Part shown: positions 51,072 to 60,000 of the stretch, piece by piece
Numbering within the stretch: the first letter of the stretch is position 1
How the letters are laid out: every line of letters begins with the position of its first letter
NCBI GenBank assembly: GCA_035450685.1
Contig: DAOTNF010000002.1
Coordinates: 1 to 64,000 of the forward strand
Direction: 5' to 3'
DNA: 64,000 bases
Origin: Syntrophosphaera sp035450685
GTDB lineage: Bacteria; Cloacimonadota; Cloacimonadia; Cloacimonadales; Cloacimonadaceae
Translations under genes and position numbers: made by a program
Notes under the pieces: model-generated
Told to the model about the DNA's origin: nothing
Databases searched by the model: none
The model's input: only the letters and a program-made list of their open reading frames with translations

Positions 51072-51401
51072 TTAGCCGGCAGCGTAATACTCCAGCATCT
51101 TGTCCGCAAACTGCCTGTCCCCGACCCCAAACACTGCGGTCAGAGGCAGGCCAAGAGCGGCGCTGAATCCAGCTTGTAAGCCAAGCCTGATCACTTGTAT
51201 CTTGCCGCCATTGTCTTTTGTGGCGTTGTTAATTCTTTTGAAAGTCCGTTCCGAGGCATCCTCGGCTATCACCACCAGATGCACTTTGTGAGAATGTATG
51301 CCTCTCAGGCAGGCATCGGTGCCGCTAACCAGCTTACCTGCCTTCCGGGCAAACTGCATCAGGTTCATGATCTTGTCCGCATTGGAGGGGTTTGCGCTCA
51401 T
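51072..51401 (-). CDS. L7Ae/YlxQ-family RNA-binding protein
   Basis: 109 residues, the size of YlxQ/L7Ae proteins. The segments IMNLMQFARKAGKLVSGTDA, HLVVIAEDASERTFKRI and LGLPLTAVFGVGDRQFADKM follow the fold that binds kink-turn RNA. It sits between ylxR and infB, the classic place for ylxQ. It overlaps ylxR by 4 bases. The specific RNA partner is unknown. Confidence 0.92.
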   Translation of the reverse strand: MSANPSNADKIMNLMQFARKAGKLVSGTDACLRGIHSHKVHLVVIAEDASERTFKRINNATKDNGGKIQVIRLGLQAGFSAALGLPLTAVFGVGDRQFADKMLEYYAAG

Positions 51402-51688
51402 CGTTTCTCCCCTTCAACCGCTGCTGCGGCTGCCGAAAAGACCGGTTTATGGTTGGTAATGGCAAATCTCCGCTTCAATTGCTGCCGTTCCCATTTATCA
51501 AGCCCCATCAGGCATTGCCGGGATCGACAGAGGTAATACTTGCGTTTTTGCAGCCGGCGCCGGAGATCGAAGACGATCCCCTGGGGAAGCAGAATGAAGC
51601 TTAGCAGGCTGTCCTGCTCTTTTCTGCTTCTGCAAACCACACATGTTCGCTGTGGTTTATGGCTCATGCTGCTGTTTTTATTTGGCAT
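51398..51688 (-). CDS. ylxR: YlxR-family (DUF448) nucleic-acid-binding protein
   Basis: 96 residues, the family size. The signature QRTCVVCRSRKEQDSLLSF is at the N-terminus and RKYYLCRSRQCL in the middle. The cysteine and arginine pattern matches the YlxR fold. It lies directly behind nusA (1-base overlap) as in Firmicutes, where it acts as a nucleoid-associated regulator. Function in this organism unknown. Confidence 0.92.
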   Translation of the reverse strand: MPNKNSSMSHKPQRTCVVCRSRKEQDSLLSFILLPQGIVFDLRRRLQKRKYYLCRSRQCLMGLDKWERQQLKRRFAITNHKPVFSAAAAAVEGEKR

Positions 51689-52923
51689 CAGAAATACTTT
51701 GCCGCCTCCTTAAGGCGTTCCGCGGTTTTCTGGCCTAAACCTTCCAGGTTGCAGAGTTCGTCAACCGAGGCCGCATAGACATCCTGCACAGAGGTATAGC
51801 CAGCCTGTCGCAAGACCTCGGCGATCTTTGCGGTCACACCGTCCAGGTCAGTTACGTGGCTTACCGTGCGGCGTTCCTTGGCCATTTTCTCTTCAAACTC
51901 TTCCATAGTAAAAATGTCTATCTTCATGCCCGTCAATTTGGCAGCGAGTTTCACATTCTTACCCTGTTTGCCAATGGCGACCACTTTGTCCTGTTCGCTC
52001 ACAATCACGCTAGCTGCGCGGTTGCGCTCGATAATCACCCTCTGGATATTCTCAATACCCAGCGCTTGCGCTATCATCCGTTCAGGATCTTCATCATGCA
52101 CCACTATATCGATCTGTTCGCCATGCAGTTCACGCCTTATGCTGTCGATCTTGGTGCCTTTTGGGCCGATGCAGATGGCCACCGGATCCAGCTTGGGATC
52201 CACGGATTGAAGCTCGACCTTGGTTCGGATACCCGGTTCGCGGACTATCTTCAGGATCTTGATCTTTCCTTCGTAAATCTCCATGATCTCCGCTTCAAAC
52301 AGCTTTTTAACAAACTCCGGATTTGTGCGGGAAAGGATAATCGTCACATTCGACTGATGAGTACGGATGTTGACAACATAGGCTTTGATGTTTTCTCCCA
52401 CGCGGTAAAACTCGTTTTCGATCTGCTCATCGGTGGGCAACAAGGCATCGGTGTAGCCAATATCTATTCTGTATCCGCCATTGTCGTCTATGGACTTGAT
52501 CTTTCCGGTGACAATGGTGTTTTTCTGTTTATTGAAGTCATTCTGGATCTTCTCTTCCTCAAGTTGGCGGATTCTGTCCTGAATCGCTTTTTGAGCTATT
52601 TTCACCAATTTTGGCTCAAACTCGCTCATGGCCATGGTCTTGGTTATGTACTGCCCCAGTTCGGCATAACGGTCATGTTCTCTTTTGGCTTCTTCCAACG
52701 ACATCTCGCCCAACTTGGTCTCCACTTCCACTACCAGGCATTTGAACCGGGCCTTGATCATTCCGGAATTCTCTTCCACAAACACTTCCAGCTCGCTTTC
52801 AGGCTCCAGTTTTTTGGCCAGGGTGCTGGTAATGGACTCAACTATGATATCCTGAATCAGATCTTTATCAAGCTGTTTGATAGCGGCAAGCTTCACCACC
52901 GCATCCATATAATTCGCGCTCAT
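51688..52923 (-). CDS. nusA: Transcription termination/antitermination protein NusA
   Basis: 411 residues. The N-terminal RNA-polymerase-binding domain is at 1-125, S1 about 135-200 (VTGKIKSIDDNGGYRIDIG), KH1 about 235-300 (VAICIGPKGTKIDSIRREL) and KH2 about 305-350 (VVAIGKQGKNVKLAAKLTGM). A single helix-hairpin-helix region closes it (CNLEGLGQKTAERLKEAA) instead of the two acidic repeats of E. coli. It controls pausing and termination. It overlaps rimP by 4 bases. Confidence 0.97.
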   Translation of the reverse strand: MSANYMDAVVKLAAIKQLDKDLIQDIIVESITSTLAKKLEPESELEVFVEENSGMIKARFKCLVVEVETKLGEMSLEEAKREHDRYAELGQYITKTMAMSEFEPKLVKIAQKAIQDRIRQLEEEKIQNDFNKQKNTIVTGKIKSIDDNGGYRIDIGYTDALLPTDEQIENEFYRVGENIKAYVVNIRTHQSNVTIILSRTNPEFVKKLFEAEIMEIYEGKIKILKIVREPGIRTKVELQSVDPKLDPVAICIGPKGTKIDSIRRELHGEQIDIVVHDEDPERMIAQALGIENIQRVIIERNRAASVIVSEQDKVVAIGKQGKNVKLAAKLTGMKIDIFTMEEFEEKMAKERRTVSHVTDLDGVTAKIAEVLRQAGYTSVQDVYAASVDELCNLEGLGQKTAERLKEAAKYF

Positions 52924-53396
52924 TCTTCACTCTCTTTCTTTGCCTCTGCCAGATACACTGTCTTGGCCCGGGTGATTGACTTGAAAGGTATTTCCACCTG
53001 ATTGCCGCGATCGTCCAGGGTGATGCTGTCCTGATCCACCACCGTAAGCGTTCCCATGGCCGATTGGCGTGATTCGCCATCATCCCACTGCACTGCAACT
53101 TTCTCGTTAATGGCGCTTACGTAATGGCTCTTTAGCTTGAGGGGACGCTCGATGCCTGGCGAGGAAACTTCCAGAAAATAGCGGTCTGGAATGATGTCCA
53201 GCTCTTCCAATTCATCTCCCAGAGCACGGCTGAACAGGGCGCATTCATCGATGTTCACGCCGCCTACCTTGGTCAGATAGACAGTAATGATCCGGCCTTT
53301 GCCGCTCATTTTTTCCTCGATGTCATACACCGCCAGATGCATATCTGAGCAGATGCGCTTGGCAATCTCTTCAATTCGCGCACGGTAATACTCCAT
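52920..53396 (-). CDS. rimP: Ribosome maturation factor RimP
   Basis: 158 residues, standard. Segments MSGKGRIITVYLTKVGGVNI, LFSRALGDELEELDIIPD and YFLEVSSPGIERPLKLKSHY are diagnostic, followed by the C-terminal SH3-like domain (ITLDDRGNQVEIPFKSI). It aids 30S subunit assembly. It is the first gene of the long minus-strand translation operon. AAGGGGAG lies upstream of the ATG, just after the hairpin at 53428-53456. Confidence 0.96.
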   Translation of the reverse strand: MEYYRARIEEIAKRICSDMHLAVYDIEEKMSGKGRIITVYLTKVGGVNIDECALFSRALGDELEELDIIPDRYFLEVSSPGIERPLKLKSHYVSAINEKVAVQWDDGESRQSAMGTLTVVDQDSITLDDRGNQVEIPFKSITRAKTVYLAEAKKESEE

Positions 53397-53427
53397 GAGC
53401 TCTCCCCTTTTCTCACTCGCTTCGTAG

Positions 53428-53456
53428 AAAAAAAAATAGCTAACTCGCGTAGCTAT
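53428..53456 (-). terminator. Terminator or attenuator ahead of rimP
   Basis: On the minus strand, a 7-bp stem ATAGCTA/TAGCTAT (53450-53456 with 53436-53442) with a 7-base loop is followed by nine T residues (53428-53436). It sits 117 bases after the deacetylase gene and only about 32 bases before the rimP start. It can end the upstream transcript or act as a leader attenuator of the nusA operon. Confidence 0.75.
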
Positions 53457-53572
53457 CTTTCCCGTCTTGCGGCAGTTCTATATCATTTTCAGGATGGATA
53501 GCATAAGCGTTCCAACCCTGTATGTCATTTTCTCAAGCGGCTTTTCTGTGTCAAGCTAAATCTCAGGACTCT

Positions 53573-54532
53573 CTATCTATTAGAAAAAGCTCCTTTAAGA
53601 CGTCTCGCGACAGGTTTCAGCAACATCTCCCGCCAGGGCGTAAACCCATCCGTTTCCAGACCGATACGCTGCCAGAGCAGTTCATTGGGACGGTTGTCAC
53701 CCGTCACAAACCTGATGCCTAAAAACCGCTGGATGCCAAGTTCCCCGCGCAGCCTGAGCATATACTCTTTCGATACCTGCCTGCCATAGGGAAATGCCAG
53801 CCAGGGCTGCCAAGGCAGCTTATAGCACTCAAGCGCTGCGATGTTGAGGAGCAGTTCCTGCTTGAGCTCTGGGTAAGCAAGCCGGGATAAATCCGCATGG
53901 CTGTGGCTGTGGAGGGCCAGGGCAACGCCTCGGGAGCTCATCTCCCTTAGCTGGTCAACGCCGAGGAAGGGGCGCGCCGTTTGGACCAACTCCTCCGAAC
54001 TGGGCAGTTGAAACCGTTCCCAGAGCCAGTCGATCAGTTCATCCCGTCTATCCTGCGCCACGCCGAACAGAGTGGAACTGATATTGCCCATATCTTTCAG
54101 GTTGAATAAGCTTTGCAACTCCGGCAGGATGGCTTTCAGGCTCACATCTCTGACCCTTGCTCTGAGCAGAGCGAGCCGGTGGTTCCAGGCAAAACTGCCG
54201 TTATCGATGCATTTGCCAATCAGAAAGAGGGTGAGCTTTATCCCCAGGCTATCAAGTACCGGCATTACATTGTAATTGGTGGCCAGCCCATCGTCGCTGC
54301 ACAAGCTCGCGGTTCCCTTCAGAGGTGTTTTGGAAAATAAAGCCTCTTCCAGAGAGATAAACCTGAAGCCCAGTCTTTGCACCGCCTCCAACAGTTCGTA
54401 AAAGCGTTCGGGGCTGATCCCTCCGTTATACCAGGCCACTTTCTCAGTGGCAATCTGGTGGAAATAGAGGATTCTATGCCCACAACGGCGTGCGGGTTTC
54501 AGACTTTTAATGTCAAGTTCGGTCAAACTCAC
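53573..54532 (-). CDS. Polysaccharide deacetylase (NodB-like)
   Basis: 319 residues without a signal peptide. The NodB motifs are present in modified form: ILYFHQIA near the start, SLCSDDGLATNY (catalytic Asp pair, where TFDDG is usual), LALHSHSHADLSRL (metal His pair) and WLAFPYGRQVS. It probably removes acetyl groups from an N-acetyl sugar polymer or lipid-linked sugar. The start codon appears to be GTG 54532, with only GGGAA nearby, so the N-terminus is uncertain. It lies 83 bases after a beta-helix surface gene on the same strand. Confidence 0.82.
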   Translation of the reverse strand: MSLTELDIKSLKPARRCGHRILYFHQIATEKVAWYNGGISPERFYELLEAVQRLGFRFISLEEALFSKTPLKGTASLCSDDGLATNYNVMPVLDSLGIKLTLFLIGKCIDNGSFAWNHRLALLRARVRDVSLKAILPELQSLFNLKDMGNISSTLFGVAQDRRDELIDWLWERFQLPSSEELVQTARPFLGVDQLREMSSRGVALALHSHSHADLSRLAYPELKQELLLNIAALECYKLPWQPWLAFPYGRQVSKEYMLRLRGELGIQRFLGIRFVTGDNRPNELLWQRIGLETDGFTPWREMLLKPVARRLKGAFSNR

Positions 54533-54615
54533 TTCCCAAAGGTGATTTATGCCCTCGTATCAGAGGCACGGCTGCTGTCAAGTGGAAAAGCCTTTTCACT
54601 CGTGGCGGTCTTTGA

Positions 54616-57030
54616 CTATCTGATTATCGTTATCTTTTTGCTGTTTACCATTTGGCCTGCCCTGACCCTTACTATATAGGTTCCCGAAGCAAGCGGCCTG
54701 TTATTGTCATCCCTGCCATTCCAAACCGTGGAATAGAATTCTCCGTTTTGCTTCAGGCTTTCCGACAGCCCGGCTTTGCGAACCAGGCTGTTATGGCTTT
54801 CGGTCGGGCGGAAGCTCTTCACCTTCTGCCCCCGGATATTGAATACCTCAACCACTGGCCGTGCCAGAGTATTTTTGGGCAGGGTAAATTCGATAAAGAC
54901 CCCCGCCGCACGGCTGGTATTCAGCAAGGGATTGGGATAGGCAGACACGTGAAATCCTCCGGGAGGAGTTGGTAGCCCAGGATCGTCAACACCAACATAG
55001 GGCTCTGCTCCATACTCATAACAGCCCATGTCTATCCTGCCGTCCCAGATGCGCCAGTTGCCTGCCAGATCCATGGGCGGCAGGTTCAATCCGGTCGTAT
55101 CTGCCGTGCCGGTATTGATACAGGGGGAACCGGAACTTAACTGATAATATTCTGGCTGATCTATACACAGATTTGTATCTACTGTGCCCAAAAATAACGG
55201 ATTGGAATCCATTATATTATCTGTAAGGGTTACCAGGCCGGGCAAAGAGCTGCCTATTGTATCAGTGCGGAAAAGGCTGTTGCTGACGCTTGCGTTATAA
55301 CTCATCCCAATACTGCTGATATAGTTCGCTAAATAAAGTTCGTAAGGCGCTCCGGGATTATAAGAGACCAGATTCCTGATATCGGCGCCACCTATTACGC
55401 TGGTGAGGGTTCCATTTGTTGAGTTGTTGGCAAAAGTGCAGTTGTTGATCTGCATCGTCTGAAAACGATTTTGTATATATATGGGGTTACTCACCCAACT
55501 GCAATGCGATATCGTGTTATTTATGATCAACACATTGCTCATATCAAGGTTGAAATCCTCAAAGCCCGGATAAATGTTCGTATAGAAAAAAGGCCAGGCA
55601 TCCTGGGCAGTATTGTTGGCTATGATAGAGTTCCTGAGCATCAGATCGCTGGAACTGATGTGTATACCCACATCATTCCTTTCCCAATCTGTTAACGTGT
55701 TGTTCGCTGATATAAAGTTGTTTACCAGCATATTGTCACAATCAAATCCCGCAATAGTCATCAGGTCCTTATGATAAGTCGTATTTCCAGCTATGACATT
55801 ATCCACAATAACATTATCACAATAGCCTATGGTTAATCCGGATGACAATGCCCCATAGTTGTTCTCAAATTTCAGATCATGCAGATTGATGTCTGACCCA
55901 TACAAAACTCCCAGGGGAAAAGTATGACTACTTCTACCATTTATCATTCTCATACCCGATATCTCAATATCGGTAACACAAGTAGGATACCAAAAAGTGC
56001 GGAGCATTTCTCCGTCTAAAATGCAATCTTCACTACCCGAGCCTACAATCCGTGTATGTGATTTCATCCCGATAGGGAATACTTGTCCATTCTGGGTGTG
56101 CGAGTAAACTCCTGGGGAAAGATGAATTGTTCTGGGGGTATCCGGATTTGACGCTATGATTTGCATGGCATTGGCTATGCTTTTCTTCGGCGATGTTAGC
56201 GATAAACCGTCATTTGTGTCGTTACCATCCGGAGATATATACAAATCGTGATCTATTAGATCAAGGAAACCATTCTGGATATTGATGTTTAAACTAGCGA
56301 ATCGAACAGCAACGTAGAAACCATCAGGCTCAGCTAAAGGAATACTACCTAACGCTAGATAAATATTATACAGATTTGTTGTTTCCCGCACAAATCGTAT
56401 ATTAATATCCATCCCTGAAGGTGCGGAATTATTATAAATAGAGCAAGGGTTGTTCTGATCTATTGTAAGGTTGTCTGATGAATTGAATTGCAATCCTCCT
56501 CCTTCGTAAATTGCCTGGTTCTCATAGATATGAACAGCTGATAAAGTCAGAGATGAGTGCTGTGTTACAGAGACGCCACCTCCGCTTAACGCAATACAAT
56601 TTCTAATGATACAATGAGTAACGATAGCTTGTGAATATAGTTTTAGATATATGCCGCCACCAGCATAATTCAGGTCACCACTGTAATTACCTTCCTCATT
56701 ATTTACCATAGTAAATCCGGTGATTGTAATTGTCTCGCCGTTGATAACCCTGAAACATGAATTCATGTTGCCATCAATGATAGTACTCTCTATGTATTGC
56801 TGTTGTGGGTCCATGGCATATAAACTCACGAGCGAGATATTGTAATCTATAAACTCGACATTCTCTTCGTAGCGTCCAGGATATACCAAAACCACATCCC
56901 CATGTCTTGAATCGTTCACGGCTGCCTGGATACTGACATACTGCTGTGTGCCGTCCAATGATACAGTTCTTGTTATGCATAACAAGAGACTCGGCAATAA
57001 GAGCAGTATCACCAGATTATAGGTCTTCAT
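54616..57030 (-). CDS. Secreted right-handed beta-helix protein with a FlgD-like sorting domain
   Basis: 804 residues from ATG 57030 (in-frame ATGs also at 57042, 57045 and 57063). After a hydrophobic signal (LVILLLLPSLLLCITRT) come two parallel beta-helix regions. The first is YVSIQAAVNDSRHGDVVLVY to about residue 250. The second, after LYISPDGNDTNDGLSLTSPK (a DUF1565-type entry), runs to about residue 600 with repeated NN-x-[IF] turns. The end is a sorting domain: YPNPLLNTS, VEVFNIRGQKVKSF, LASGTYIVRVRAG and a basic tip. Beta-helices of this type bind or cut polysaccharides; no catalytic residues are evident. Confidence 0.82.
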   Translation of the reverse strand: MKTYNLVILLLLPSLLLCITRTVSLDGTQQYVSIQAAVNDSRHGDVVLVYPGRYEENVEFIDYNISLVSLYAMDPQQQYIESTIIDGNMNSCFRVINGETITITGFTMVNNEEGNYSGDLNYAGGGIYLKLYSQAIVTHCIIRNCIALSGGGVSVTQHSSLTLSAVHIYENQAIYEGGGLQFNSSDNLTIDQNNPCSIYNNSAPSGMDINIRFVRETTNLYNIYLALGSIPLAEPDGFYVAVRFASLNINIQNGFLDLIDHDLYISPDGNDTNDGLSLTSPKKSIANAMQIIASNPDTPRTIHLSPGVYSHTQNGQVFPIGMKSHTRIVGSGSEDCILDGEMLRTFWYPTCVTDIEISGMRMINGRSSHTFPLGVLYGSDINLHDLKFENNYGALSSGLTIGYCDNVIVDNVIAGNTTYHKDLMTIAGFDCDNMLVNNFISANNTLTDWERNDVGIHISSSDLMLRNSIIANNTAQDAWPFFYTNIYPGFEDFNLDMSNVLIINNTISHCSWVSNPIYIQNRFQTMQINNCTFANNSTNGTLTSVIGGADIRNLVSYNPGAPYELYLANYISSIGMSYNASVSNSLFRTDTIGSSLPGLVTLTDNIMDSNPLFLGTVDTNLCIDQPEYYQLSSGSPCINTGTADTTGLNLPPMDLAGNWRIWDGRIDMGCYEYGAEPYVGVDDPGLPTPPGGFHVSAYPNPLLNTSRAAGVFIEFTLPKNTLARPVVEVFNIRGQKVKSFRPTESHNSLVRKAGLSESLKQNGEFYSTVWNGRDDNNRPLASGTYIVRVRAGQMVNSKKITIIR

Positions 57031-57085
57031 TTTTACATCCATCATAAGAGCTTGGACAGGCATGAAACCCGTCCCAGCATTTTTT

Positions 57086-60000
57086 CTATTTTAGTAGTAT
57101 CATTTTCCTGGTTGAGATATAATTTGGAGTGCGCATTCTATAGAAATATAATCCCGAAGACACCTGTTTACCTTTAGCATCTGTGCCGTTCCAAACTACC
57201 GAATGATGGCCTGTAACAAAACTATCTCTTACCAGGGTTTTCACCTTTTGCCCTCTGATGTTAAACACATCAATAGTAACTAAGCCTTGTTCTGCAAGGT
57301 CAAAGCTAATAGTGGTGTCTGGATTGAAGGGGTTGGGGTAATTGCCAAACAGCTGTGTTATAGTTGGCAGAGGAGGTTCCTCCGTTTTACCTATCCTAAC
57401 TTGCATGAACTCCTTACATTCTGAAACAGTGACGTTTCTGCTCTCAAATCGGCCTGATTGGTTGTTGAGAACTGAGTAATCAAGCACATTGTAATTTGTT
57501 GCCTTGTTGGGGAAGTACATTACAAACTCCAGATTGGCTAATTCTTCAGAAGGGTCATCTACGTTTGTGATGTATGCATTCAGTTGTACCTGATCTTCCT
57601 TGATAACCGCAGCTCCCTTGCATTCTTCATTAACCAATACAGCAATTTCCGTTGGTTTATTACCGTCCTCAAACTGGTTGAGGTCGATGGAAAGAAATAT
57701 TGGGACATAGTCCGGTTTCTCTTCGTAACCGAAATGTGAGGCCATTTCCCTGTAGAAAGGATCGGTAAAAGGTGGGTCGGGGTTATCGCCGCCAAGAGGA
57801 AATTCGACTGGTTCAGTGCCAATATAGCGGACAACAACCATTTCCCCAGGATTGATGGTTATCTCTTTACCGCCAATTGGTAAACAACCAAGCCAGGTAT
57901 CTGTGTAAGCATCGGAAGGATCATCTCCGGGAGCGGGGCTATAGCCGTAAACAGGTAGCCGAGCCATTGCCCAATCCTCTGCCATAATTGCTGTGATATT
58001 ATTGAGAATTGGCAACAGCGCGTCAAATGGTCTCAGGCTATCCTGCAAATAATAACCGAGGTAGATCTCACGGTACCACACATTTGTATTGCTGTCTTGA
58101 TCGCAGCCAACAGCGCCAGGTTGAGGAGGCATAATGTAATGTTCTAATGTATATCGATCAAGATCCTGGATAAACATACCCTGATTCAATGGGTTGCCTG
58201 GATAATATCCCTGATACTGGATAAGCGTGTCGTAGGCATCCTCCCTTAGGGTCACCTTATAACCATTCTGGCTGCAGACATAGTGTTCAGGGATATGTGT
58301 TGGGATCGCATATTCGTCATCATAATTGTACCTCCAAATGATTCTTTCAAGAACAGAGGGCGTAATAGTAATCAACCCGTTGTTTCTGAATTCATCGAAT
58401 ACATAAAGTAGCGAATTCTGCTCTCCGCATCCCGTATGATTTACAACTCCTGGTATGCTGATATATTTTACTTTATCGTTTGTTAGATTGTGATACCTGT
58501 GAAGGTGCCCGTCAATCAACGGGATTGCACCGATATCCTTTTGTGTTCCATCCGCATCTCTGTCATAAGGGTCAGTTATCCAAGTTATTCCATCACCGTT
58601 TGTGTCAGGATTACCATTATCAATACATAATGATTTTACCAGTGAATTCCAGATTGGACAGTAATTGTTGTCGAGGTTCATTGCTTGGACACTGAACACT
58701 GAATTCTCTACCAATGGACAACTTGTATTGCCCCAAAAATCGTAACGGGGACGAGAACTGCTAAATAAACAGTTGTTTATGGTTAAACCTTTAGTTATCC
58801 AATCAGGATGACCTTCTTCATGATTCCCCCAGCTAATACCGTAATTGCTGCAGTTTTCAAACACGGTATTATTGATAGTTGTGGCTGGGCATTGGAAGAG
58901 AATCAATCCACTACCCCGGATGTTTGAGAATGTGTTGTTAGCAAACACAAAGTGATCTGTGTTTTCAGGTGAAGTCCCATCAGGATACCAGGAGTAAACA
59001 CCATAACCATCATACATGTTATTGGCAACCACATTGCCAGCAAAAGTAAATCTATTCTTGCCGCGGTAATCACAGAAATAGACTGCACCCTTGGGACACG
59101 ACAGGAACTTATTATTAGTGAGAATCAGATGATTGTGCATATTATTGGAGCAATTATCGGTAAAATAATTTATTGCTGGTTTTGCCCCATTATAGTGAGG
59201 TGTATCTGTAGTAAAAGTGCAACCATTAAAACGTAGCACGCTCAACTTATCAATGTTGGCCACAAATACATCATCAGCCCCACTTCTGCCTTTGTTGTTG
59301 TTAAAAACGCAATTGTTAAATTCAATGTCAACAATTTGATTCAGGGTATAAACAATAATTGCTCCACCCAAGTTACTGCTTAGAGGAATTTCGTCCCCAT
59401 CAGATATAACAGTTTTATTGTTTGTAAACTCACATTCTATAAAGTCTGCTGAACCATATATGGCAACAGATCCCCCACCATTGCCATCAATTGTATAATT
59501 ATTAGCAAATATGCAATTATTAAATCTTGGCCTATCGCCAATAAGATTTCTTTTGCCGCCGATGAAAACTGCACCACCTACACCAGTCCTTTTTTCCAAA
59601 TCAGTTGTAACGGAATTACCTGAACGGTTTTGGCTAAATGTACAGTTATTAATAATCGGCGCTGCTCCGGCATTTAAATAAATCGCCGCTCCGCTATTAT
59701 TTCTTGTTCCAGTTACATCACAGTTAAAGAATGTAATATTGGAGATCACATCGTGATTGTCAATTTCATCCCCAGCAAGTTGTAGTGCAGGTAAACCAGT
59801 ATTTTGATCATTGGTTATGATAACACCGCTTTGTGATTGGCCTTGTAGTTTAATGTGTTTATCCTGCCAGCTTAAGCCTGAAACTGTATAGTTCCCGTTA
59901 CTGATAGCTACCGTTCCCCCATTTCTGACTAAATCTATTGCCTCCTGTATTGTTGGACCATCCTCATATTCAGGTGGGACAACAACTATGTTTGGCCTCA

